The notes under the pieces: model-generated
Database searches by the model: none
What the model saw: the letters and a program-made list of their open reading frames with translations, nothing else
Told to the model about the DNA's origin: nothing
Shown: positions 11,150 through 22,270 of the stretch, one piece after another
How positions within the stretch are numbered: the first letter of the stretch is position 1
Layout: every line of letters starts with the position of its first letter
Program-made: the position numbers and the translations under genes
Source: Strongylocentrotus purpuratus
Lineage: Eukaryota > Echinodermata > Echinoidea > Camarodonta > Strongylocentrotidae
Reading direction: 5' to 3'
Length of the DNA stretch: 64,000 nucleotides
NCBI RefSeq assembly: GCF_000002235.5
Contig: NW_022145606.1
Coordinates: 16,496,254-16,560,253 of the forward strand

Positions 11150-11611
11150 AGTAGGGGCACTGGTCCGAGAATAAGGATCGTCTTCATAAATGAGGATCGT
11201 CTTCTTTAACACAGACAGATGCGTCCTCAAAAGTAAGGACCGTCTGCGATGCAGACGTTTCATATTTTTGATCGGCGCATTGGCGATACAAAAAACGGAT
11301 TCTGCAATGATTTTCTTGATGCATTTTACATTGGCTTTGTACAGAGACCTTCACATTATGAGCAATAAATCCTTGGGAAGACGGACAACCCATAAAAGTA
11401 GACGGTGAACTAGGGTTATTTTCCAAAGGGGAATCCATTTTTGGCATCGCCAGCGGGCCGCTTTGCAACATGAAACCCCCAGAGTGCCGAAGAAAAAAAA
11501 CGTCCTTGAAAATGCAGACAACCCTTATTTTTGAGGACGCATTTTGTCCTCGTTTAGGAGGATATCCTTGTTTATGAGGACGATCCTCATTCTCGGACCA
11601 GCGCCCCTACT
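11150..11611. mobile_element. MITE, TIR GTAGGGGCACTGGTCCGAGA
   Basis: About 30-bp inverted ends (GTAGGGGCACTGGTCCGAGA / TCTCGGACCAGCGCCCCTAC) with subterminal GAGGATCGTC repeats. The interior is non-coding and about 460 bp. The frames inside are repeat shadows. Confidence 0.85.
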
Positions 11612-11759
11612 ACCCAATTCACTGAAAGCCCGTCCCACAATGCAGTGCGGAAATGACATTGTTGCTTTATTTACCTCATTCTCCACATGTTGATACCAAG
11701 ATCGTTCGATCATCATTCACGAAAGCTTAACCTTTTTCCGGACAATGTTTTGCCGCTAT

Positions 11760-11830
11760 AGTTCAGAAGTCTATCCAGACTTTGACCCGTAAATCCGCCG
11801 TGGAGATACCCTACCGAAACATGTACACTC
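11760..11830 (+). repeat. Solo end fragment of the 12290-13186 foldback family
   Basis: Shares TTTGACCCGTAA, CCGTGGAGATACCCTAC and AAACATGTAC with the arm ends of the palindromic element 460 bp downstream. No matching second arm is seen. Confidence 0.6.
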
Positions 11831-12285
11831 CAGCAAAGCATTGAGAGTCAATGCTAATGCGTATTGACCTCTAGCACTGCATACATGCTGTGAGGCAAGT
11901 ATTATTATACCCATACATAAATACACACACTACACAATATCGCATAGAGTCTACACAATCATGTCGACGCAGCTGTATAAGCAAAGTTTGACACTAGACT
12001 TGTAATTTGAATTTTTAAATTATTCTTCTTAACATCAGTAAGTTAAAAAAATGTATTTTACTGCTATTTAGGTGTCATCTATTGAGTGAAATCAGTTGAG
12101 TTCTGTACAGTGGTGTTTGAAATGTTGAGAATCAAAAGCACAGCTTTTACTACACAGCCAGGATAGTGATGCTCCTATGTGTGACAACAACATACTGAAA
12201 TTGAGTAAATCTTAACCGATTTTTCAAATAATGGTCATGATTTACAAGTCGATATGTTTCTTACCTGTTTCGTGTCAATTTTCTG
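11831..12285. other. No recognised gene
   Basis: AT-rich sequence without notable frames or inverted ends; I see nothing in it. Confidence 0.5.
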
Positions 12286-12289
12286 GCAC

Positions 12290-13186
12290 TTGTTCAGAAA
12301 GGTATCCAAAATTTGACCCGTAACTCCGGCGTGTAGATACCCTACTAAAACATACCTAAATGAAGTAAATATTCATGAAATGTCCAAAAAAAGATCATGA
12401 GTTAAATGTCGTTATGTTTTTTACCTGTTTCGTGTCAATTGTCTTGTTATTTTTTAAGTATTTTTCGGATAAATGTTGATATTAGTATACATTTTTCACA
12501 GGTTTCATGGCAAACCGCTGTACAATACAGTACATACTGATGGTGGGTTGCGGGCAGGTGATTGAGCCTGTGTGAAGTTATCTACCATACTGTCTCAGAT
12601 CCTCTTTACGGTAGATAACTTTACACAGGGGCGCTCCCACAACCCACCATCGGTATGCACTTGTATTGTGCAGCGGTTTGCCGGGAAACTTGAGAAAAAG
12701 TGTATACTAATATCGTTTTTCCGAAAAATACTCATTTACGACTTTTAACTCATGGGGTGGTATTCCGGTAGCGCGTACTAAGTTAGCGCGTGCTTAGTTA
12801 GTTCACACTTTTATGGAGTGCCTGTTGTGAACTAATTTACCCTGAACAGATTATTTTAATCCTTCAATGAAAAGTGTCCAAAAAAATAATTTTGCACTGA
12901 AATAGGAAGAAAAAGATAATATGAGTATACACTAAATTTCAACAAAGTCCTTGGTAGATTATCTTTGTCATGAATATTGAAGGAGGAAGATGAAACCTAG
13001 CATTCCATAGAAGTGCGAACTAAAATTCTTGTTTAGTCTGGACTTAGTCCTGGCTTAACTTAAGAGAATACCACCCATGGTCTTTATTTGGACACTTAAT
13101 GAATATTTACCACATGTACATGTTTTAGTAGGGTATCTCCACACCGGAGTTACGGGTCGAATTTTGGATACGTTTCTGGACAATTA
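12290..13186. mobile_element. Large foldback element with nested MITE
   Basis: The left arm (12290-12550) and right arm (12645-12754 plus 13077-13186) pair along their length: GTATCCAAAATTTGACCCGT, CTACTAAAACAT, GTATACTAATATC, GCAGCGGTTTGCC and CAACCCACCATC. The right arm is interrupted by a 322-bp MITE at 12755-13076. The arms differ at scattered positions, so the palindrome is not new. Confidence 0.85.
12755..13076. mobile_element. MITE GGGTGGTATTC inside the foldback element
   Basis: Ends GGGTGGTATTCC / AGAATACCACCC, with ATG on both sides as a probable 3-bp target duplication, which fits PIF/Harbinger-type insertion. Removing it restores continuous pairing of the host palindrome. A relative lies at 45191-45489. 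Confidence 0.8.
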
Positions 13187-13400
13187 GCGCCGGTAACATT
13201 ATGCTATATGATAGTCATTGTCTCGTTCAATATTGTTGTGAAATGTGTGGATATAATTATGATAATAATAAAAATGTTACTTGTAAAGCTCTTACTACCG
13301 AAGTCTCTAAGCGCTAAATCATTTTAACTCCTGAACTCTTTAACTGTTTATCGAACAGACATGCAACAGGCAGAACAAGTTTGGAACTGAGCCCAGTACC

Positions 13401-13663
13401 ATGCAATGTAGGCTTTCCCTTCTCTACAACAGACTTGTCATCCCGGCATACCACTCCACTAAGGTCAGAGGTCACACAAAGGTCATACAAGGTCAACGTA
13501 CGTGCTACTCTACCCAGTTCAGTCAAGTTTCCAACTTTTGCGGGAAGAATTCCAGCTTCTCTCCTGGCACAAGCCTCCGATCGACGACGCCTCTCCATTC
13601 ACTTGTTCTTGGCCACACCCTTTCCTGTCCTTTCAAACAAGAAGCCAGTACAGAACACCCCTG
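13401..13663 (+). CDS. FDPS: FDPS exon 1, putative mitochondrial leader
   Basis: Starts at ATG 13401 and ends in donor CTG|GTAAGT in phase 2. It encodes 87 residues beginning [12 protein letters not shown], rich in Arg, Lys, Ser and Thr with Glu only at the very end, as expected for a mitochondrial presequence. Joining to exon 2 creates a Trp codon and keeps the frame through YISD to the internal Met. A second frame is also open here but is out of phase with exon 2. Dual initiation of this kind is known for vertebrate FDPS. That this leader works as one is inference. Confidence 0.75.
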
Positions 13664-16600
13664 GTAAGTTAATTGTGAAACCCAGAATCTTTAGGAGCAT
13701 GAAACTTCATATAATGTCAAAGCCTAGCTGCTCTCTATGTCGAAATAACATCTTCCAAATTGTACAAAAATTGTTCTATTATTTTCTTTTTCAATATTGT
13801 TGTAAAATATATGGATATAAATCATTTTCTATAAGGCTGGAAAACAAAATTAAGTGTTTCTCGTCCCCGCTCGCCTCCCTTTTTTTACTTTTTACTTTTT
13901 ACTTTTTACTATTCAGAAGAAAAAAGCCCCTCCCTCCAAAATAACAAAATTATGAACCCCCCCCCCCCCTCAAAAAAAAAGAACCTTGTGATATACATTT
14001 TGTTTAAATAGCTTCTAAAGTGATACAAATTAAGGCTGTGCACAACAGTGAAATGAGGTACCCGAGTACACTCCAAGGCTTACAAGCGAATACTCGAATA
14101 TTCGGACGCCATGTTTTTTTATTATTTTTTTGAATTTTTTTGAATTTTTTTCTTTTACCCAGGCACGGGTAAGCGTCGGCCTGGACAGATTTTTTTTTTT
14201 TTTGGCCGAATATTTTGTTCGAGAAATCGTTCCCGAGTAGTTGTCAACCATGCGGGTACTTGAGCATTCGACTACACGTCGCAGCCTTAATACAAATCAA
14301 TTTGTTTTTGTCATAAATTGCATCAGTATACTTATACTCACATAGCACTATATCTGTGATAGGCTCGGCCAGCTATAATTAGCACGGCAGCTATCTTGGA
14401 GAAAAAAATTGCAAACAATTGCCAAATAGTAAATAGTATACCCTACCTAATATTTTTTTTTTAAACGTCCAAATGGAACACATTACTTTGTTTTTTGGCC
14501 TAAATACCAACTTATCTAGTCTGTTAGAGAATTTAGTCTTCCAAAGAGGATGACACTTGGGCTTACATGTATTGTGCATCCTCAAAAAGAAGAAGGGGGG
14601 AAAATACAAAAAGTAGATTGAGAATCAGTGGAAAGAACTATATTTTGCATAAATTTTGCATAAAATTTTAATAAATTTGAATAAATTAACCTTGCCATGT
14701 TTTTTTCAACAGGTATATATCAGACATGTCTTCTACAAGCAGTGCCCAAGACCCTCAGACGTTTGAGAAAGTCTTCCACGAACTGGTGGACGAGCTGACC
14801 GACGACACTGCCAACCCAGAGGTCATAGACGCTGCAGCTTGGTTTAAAGAGGTAATAATTGAGCGCCCTATTTCTCTGTCCAGTCTTTAAAGGTAAAGAC
14901 CAGTTATGGTCATGCGATTGCATTGTGAAAGAAACGTTGTGGAATCGATCAAAAAAGGTTGATCATCTAGCATCTAGCATCTGCGAGGTTCTGGAATCAT
15001 CAAAATGATAAGAAATTTGGCCCTTTCTTTGTAAAGTTACAAGCACTATACACAGAAAGATGTATATGGGACTACCCTATATCTCTCACAGACCATGAGA
15101 GATACAAATTTACCAAATATATGAATTAGTAGGCGGTTTCCCGGCAAATTTTTTATCATCAGGTATTAGTCAAAACATATTCTTTCACATGATTGGTAAT
15201 GAGAGCTTCCATTTCATTTTTTGAAATTGGGGCGTTTCCAATACTGGTCTTTACCTTTAAGGATAGTTCCAAATGCAAATAAAATGAAACACTCAAATTC
15301 ATAGTGGTTTTTACCATTCACTCTTGAATGTTTGAAGTTGTCATCAGTGAAACACAAATTGACAAAGATCTCACTTTCAGAATAGATTTGCTTTATACAG
15401 GGGTTGCATACATGCCAACTGTTCAGATTAAAGAGGAACATTCCTCTTTTTGGGAGAAGATAATTATCATTTTAATGCAGGTGTTCCTCTTCCTGTACAA
15501 ATTTGTCTGTAGTATTGAATAGGAGAGTTAGGATTGTTCCTCTTTTTTTTTGAAAATAGCATAATTTGTACAGATTTCTGATTTTCAAATGTTGGCATGT
15601 ATGGGGTTGTATAAAAACATATTTGCAATAATTGTATATACCGGTAGGGTATATGTATGATTAAACATTTTCTTAAAGGGACTAAGTAACATTGTTCAGA
15701 TGAGAGATAGTGGTGCTAAGGTAGTGACTTCAATGCTAGATGTACAATTAAAGATAATCTGAAAATTTGAGTGAAAACGGACCATTATTCAAGGTACAAA
15801 TTGGGAAAAACTGATCTGATCGATTCCTTAATTTTCCCAACCATATTATTATAATTTAATTACATTTTAGGTGAATCGTCACAAAGCAATAAAATGGCTC
15901 TACATTCCATTCCAGACATTTAAGTGTTGACATTTTTTGTTTTTATGTCATTTTTTTCATGGAAAAACGGTTGGGAAAATTTAAAAATGGTTGGGAGAAT
16001 TTACTGTAAATCACTGTTAGAGGGTGTCATACATCGACTCCTTCAAAGAAAACCATAGATATCTTCGTGGTTTGAGAATGTTTTCAGGATTTTTTGCATG
16101 TCAGAGGGTTAGTACAGTAGAAGGAATATAGTAAGTAACATTTTATACAAAAATTAAGCAATCATTTCATCAACCTTCAACAATGTTATCAAGTCACTTT
16201 AAAGGGAGCTAGTAAGATACATCACAGAGTCACCTTTTTTGTGTTCAATTGATCGCAACTTAAAAAATTCATAACTTTCTTATTTGTAATCGGTTTTTGC
16301 TTAAACTTAAAACCTGTTACTCTTAATTTTCTGCTTTTATTAAAACCAAGATGATAACAGGGTGTATTTAAAGATAAATACCAGTTATGGTCATGCGTGG
16401 AAATGATTAGAAAAGGTTGATCATCTAGCATATAAGTATTGGTGTGTACTGCAAGGTTCTGGAATCATCAAAATAATAAGAAATTTGGCCTAGTCTTCTT
16501 AAAGCTACAAGCACTGTACACAGGAATATGGGACCACGCACACGTGCACAACACTTGCGTTTATCTCTCACATACAAATAGATAAACTAATTTACCAAAT

Positions 16601-19154
16601 ATATCAATTAGTAGGCGGTTTCCTGGCAAAATTGTTATCATCATGTATTAGTTAAAATATTTTCTTTCACATGATTGGTAATAAGAGCTTCCATTTCATT
16701 TTTTGAGATTGGGGCGTTTCCAATACCGGTCTTTACCTTTAAGTATTCTGTTTTCATCTTTTATATTTCAGATGCTGGTATACACTGTACCGGGAGGAAA
16801 GAGAAACAGAGGGCTGACGGTGGTCAATGCGTTCAGACAGCTGGCAAACAGTGTTCAGAACACAGAAGATAACATTCATACTGCCATGGTACTTGGGTGG
16901 TGTGTAGAATGGGTAAGAAAAAAAGTCAGCCATTGATAGTCATTTGTTTAGACGGTGGTCAATGCATTCATACTTCTATGGTACTTGGTTGGTGTGTAGA
17001 ATGGGTAAGAAAAGAAGTCAACCATTAAAGGTCATTTGTTTAGACGGTGGTCAATGCATTCACGCAGCTGGCAAACAGCGTTCAGAACACAGAAGATAAC
17101 ATTCATACTTCCATAGTACTTGGTTGGTGTGTAGAATGGGTAAGAAAAGAAGTCAGCCATTGATAGTCATTTGTTTAGACGGTGGTCAATGCATTCACAC
17201 AGCTGGCAAACAGCATTCAGAACACAGAAGATAACATTCACACTGCCATGGTACTTGGTTGGTGTGTAGAATGGGTAAGAAAAGAAGTCAGCCATTGATA
17301 GTCATTTGTTTAGACAGTGGTCAATGCATTCACGCAGCTGGCAAACAGCGTTCAGAACACAGAAGATAACATTCATACTGCCATGGTACTTGGGTGGTGT
17401 GTAGAATGGGTAAGAAAAAAAGTCAGCCATTGATAGTCATTTGTTTAGACGGTGGTCAATGCATTCATACTTCCATGGTACTTGGTTGGTGTGTAGAATG
17501 GGTAAGAAAAGAAGTCAACCATTAAAGGTCATTTGTTTAGACGGTGGTCAATGCATTCACGCAGCTGGCAAACAGCGTTCAGAACACAGAAGATAACATT
17601 CATACTTCCATGGTACTTGGTTGGTGTGTAGAATGGGTAAGAAAAGAAGTCAGCCATTGATAGTCATTTGTTTAGACGGTGGTCAATGCATTCACACAGC
17701 TGGCAAACAGCATTCAGAACACAGAAGATAACATTCACACTGCCATGGTACTTGGTTGGTGTGTAGAATGGGTAAGAAAAGAAGTCAGCCATTGATAGTC
17801 ATTTGTTTAGACGGTGGTCAATGCATTCACACAGCTGGCAAACAGCGTTCAGAACACAGAAGATAACATTCATACTGCCATGGTACTTGGGTGGTGTGTA
17901 GAATGGGTAAGAAAAGAAGTCAGCCATTGATAGTCATTTGTTTAGACAGTGGTCAATGCATTCACGCAGCTGGCAAACAGCGTTCAGAACACAGAAGATA
18001 ACATTCACACTGCCATGGTACTTGGTTGGTGTGTAGAATGGGTAAGAAAAGAAGTCTGTCATTGATGGTCATTTGTTTAGACGCCTTTCTGCACGTTTCC
18101 TTGGTCGCTTGTTTTGCACTTTTGCACAAAACAATGCTCAGTGACTGAGGAAAGGATTGCTTTGTGCAACACAATGGCTTTGCGAAATTACCAATTCTGG
18201 TCTTGATTATCAACCATTTTAACACTGGTATAGAGTAAAGGAGCCCGTTTTCGGCCACTTAAGACAAAATCCTTTTTTTAGGACCCTTTACTTCCTATTT
18301 ATTATCATTTTTTGTTCAAATCATGAAGCAAATATTATTATTATTTAAACAAAAAAAGAATCCCAGAAAAAAATCACGAATTGCCATGACAATATTCATT
18401 TCAATTTTCACTGTTTTGGAGCCGGTTATCGGCCGAGCGTTTCAGTTTACGGCCGCATGTACAAAGTCAATAGGAAGCGCTCGCGCGCGCCGTGCGTTTC
18501 CGCGCTGATGTACAGCACAAGCGGGCGGAGCAGATATCCCACGCCGGAGCTCCCTGGTGCTCGCTTGGCCGAAGACAGGCACAGCGGTGATCGGAAGTTT
18601 GAATCTGAATTAGACAGACATATCGTGTGTGCGTGGCAGGGTCCGGCTGCATTGATTTAATACATGCGATGAGATACTTTTGAGCTTGCGACTAACACAA
18701 AATCGGGCTCTAAATCTGAAAAATACTTGAAATAAAGCGGATTTTATGGTACCCATATTTCTTACATACACGCGTAAGATACTTGATTTTTCAGATTTGG
18801 GTAGCGGGACCGCCGATTACATCGCTAAAATGTGATATTTTAGGATATATTTTTCATTGCAAATGTGGTTCTTCAGTGACACTGGCATGGTATGGTATGA
18901 GTGGGATATGTGTTATGCTATTATGCGATGTATTTTAGAGTGATTTTACCTTGCATCCAACCAATCGGCCGAAAACGGGAGCTGGCCGATTACGGGCTCC
19001 TTTACTCTAGATTAACTTGCACCGGAAACAGTTAAATAATCCAGAAGCCTTTGGTGTATATACAGTGTAAGGCTGTGCAGGGTAGTCGAATGCTCGAGTA
19101 CCCGCACGGTTGACAACTACTCGGGTACGATTTCTCGTACCCGAATATTCGGCC

Positions 19155-19190
<36 letters not shown>

Positions 19191-22100
19191 AAATGTCCAG
19201 GCCGACGCTTACCCGTGCCTTGGTGAGCGGCGGCCGCTGGCATGGTGCCGTCGGTAAAAATGTTTCCCAACTCAAGCACTGTCAAACTCACCACTCAGAA
19301 ACTGGGATCAAATGTCTGGATTTCTGCTTGGACTTCGAGGAAAATGGATTATTCTGCCATCTTTGGTTTTTAAAACAGCATTGTTCACTGTTATTATTAT
19401 TATTAATTCGGCGCCTTCAACTGCAACTCAAAGTAAAATTGCATGCGTTTTCGGCGACAGAACTGAGATACTGCTCCAGTGGTATGTATGGTGGTGGCAA
19501 CAACAAAAAAAAAAAATCAAAAAAAAAATCAAAAAAAAAAAAATTCAAAAAAATTCAAAAAAAAAAAAAAAAAAATCAAAAAAAAAACATGGCGTTTGAA
19601 TACTCGAGTATTCGCTTGTAAGCATGGGAGTGTACTCGGGTACCTCATTACACTGTTGTGCACAGCCTTAATACAGTGCGTCCCAGAAACAACGAAACCA
19701 AGAAGTATCGATGTTCTATCATAACTTAATCACAACTATAATTAATAAATAATACACATATTTGGAAAGCTTAGAGTCTCCTCTTTCATGTGATGCTACT
19801 CAGATAATGCATATTTCACGCATGAGTGATTAAAAGCAATTTGAAGGAAGGAAACCAAAAAGACATTTGGCGGGCGGTATCTGAATTTCGAAGAAAAATT
19901 CACATTTCTAGAAAGTTGAGTTTCTGCCCTTTCATATGACACCTCAATCAGGAAAAATGAGCGACGAATGACAAAGTTCTGTTTGTTTAAAGTAGTGCTT
20001 GCATTTCCATAATTTTATTAAACGAATTCGTTTTCACTGGCTGCCTGCCGTATCAATAAACGAAATCAACAAAAGACTTAACTCCGTTTCGTTGACAATC
20101 GGTCGTAAACGAGAGTCTTCATGCATGGCTGATTGTCAACGAAACGGAGTTAAGTCTTTTGTCAAATCTGCTTTTTGCTACGGCAGGCACCCAGTGAAAA
20201 CGAATTCGTTTGTTAAAATTATGAAAATGTAAGGGCTACTTTAAACAAACAGAACTTTGTTATTCCTGGCTCATTTTTCTTGATTGAGGTATCATATAAA
20301 AGAGCAGAAAATGAACTTCCTAGAAATATGAATTTTTCTTTGAAATTCAGATACAGCCCGCCAAATTACTTTTTGGTTTCCTTCCTTCAAATTGCTTTTA
20401 AAGGTAATACAAAGTTTTGGTATGGGGTCATGAATTTGGTTCAAATGAACATATTGGAAGCATATGCGATCCTTCAATATTCAGTGATCGTTGTCGCGGT
20501 TGAAATCGAGTTTAAAGTTATGAAATTGTAAATAATAAACTCTTTATGTTGTATAGCTCCCTCTCAAGGTCAAGATATTAATCAAGCTATAAAACAATGT
20601 TTCTTGACTAAAATCAACCGATTAGCTATTCCCTTTAGAAATTATATATCACAACTACATATTTTGAGATTTTCATGGTCGCAGCTGCCATTGTACGGCC
20701 GTAGGCGCTATTTAAAAAAAAAAAAAAATTTACCGGGAGCACCGGTAAATTTTTATATTCAATTTTTCTCGAAAACAGAAGTGTTTTAGAGGCTAAATTT
20801 TCTAGTGCTTATAATACATCCACAGGGGCATCCAAATATATCAAAATTGTAAAGAATCACTATCCACCCAATTTTCAAAATTTCCCAAAACTTTGTATTA
20901 CCTTTAATCACTCATGCGTGAAATATGCATCACGTGAGTAGCATCAACTGAAAGAGGAGACTCTAAGCTTTCCAAATATGTATCATTCATTAATTATGGA
21001 TGTGATTATGTTATGATAAAACATTGATACTTCTCGGTTTCGTTTTTTCTGGGACGCACTGTATATTTTCCCATGATAAATACAATGTGACACAGATAGG
21101 GAGAATATTTGTGTTGCATATAAAGAGTTGAGAAACTCTTTAGCTGCTTTTGTTGACTAATGAAACAGACTGTAAACCACCACATTCAACCTTAATCACA
21201 CTTACACTATGTATGTAAAATACACTTGAATAATGTGGCATTCAAGGATTTCATACCGTAGTGGACCAGGGGAGTGTTTCACAAAGACTAAAATCGACTT
21301 TAAGTTGGACTTAACTATGGCAGGCTGTTCATGCCACTGTTTGCTTTCACCCTTATGTTCTTTAGATAATATTTTTCCTTTAATAATGAATTTTCAAAAA
21401 ATGTCAACTCTGTAGATTTGTATTTCCCTTGAGAGACCAATGCCAGTAAATGGTGAGAGCAAACAGTGCCAGTGGCATGAATGGCCTGCCATAGTTACGT
21501 CCAACTTGAAGTCAAACTTAGTCTTTGTGAAACACCCCCCAGTAGTTATCTTGTCAGGTGTGACAGTCACCCAATTTTTCATAGGATAGAATCCATTCTT
21601 AGCTTAACCAATTTTCATTCCAACGATCATTAATTACTGAGGAGTATAGAGACAAGGAATTATAGTGTCTGTTTTAAATTGTTTCTTTTTCTATTAAATA
21701 TGGCAGCCTCCAAAGCAGTTGATCAGTACATGAAAGTTAAAATCTAAATTTGTATTTTGTTCAAATTGTCAGCCTTTTGGGCATAATGCTTTAATTTGCA
21801 GATTATCGGTCAATCTAGAAAATTGGAAATCCCTCGAACCAATGTCAACTAAATTCTCTGATTCCTGTAGGGAATGACTTAATGTTTATTTGCCAGCAAT
21901 TTTACATCAGGTTATGTTTTGATTATGAATACATTTTTTCTTCCCCAATCCATTTTCGGGTACAGCTGCAGGCATACTTCTTGATAGCTGATGATATGAT
22001 GGATCAGTCTAAGACACGAAGAGGGCAACCATGTTGGTACAAGAAGGTAAGAAAAGGTGATGATGGTGATGGTGGACGTGGTGGTGGTGGTGGTGATGGT

Positions 22101-22238
22101 GGTGGTGATGGTGGTGGTTGGGGTGGTGGTGGTGGTGATGATATGATGGATCACTCTAAGACACGAAGAGGGCAACCATGTTGGTACAAGAAGGTATTAA
22201 AAGGTGATGATGGTGGTGGTGGTGGTGGTGGTGGTGGT

Positions 22239-22270
<32 letters not shown>

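Noticed and set aside
13381-13944. Alternative 187-residue + frame over FDPS exon 1
   Set aside because: It is out of phase with exon 2, while the ATG at 13401 joins exon 2 in frame through a perfect GTAAGT donor.
16951-18060. Mutually exclusive exon cluster in FDPS
   Set aside because: The repeated copies lack an acceptor and the first part of the exon, so they cannot be used as alternative exons in the normal way.
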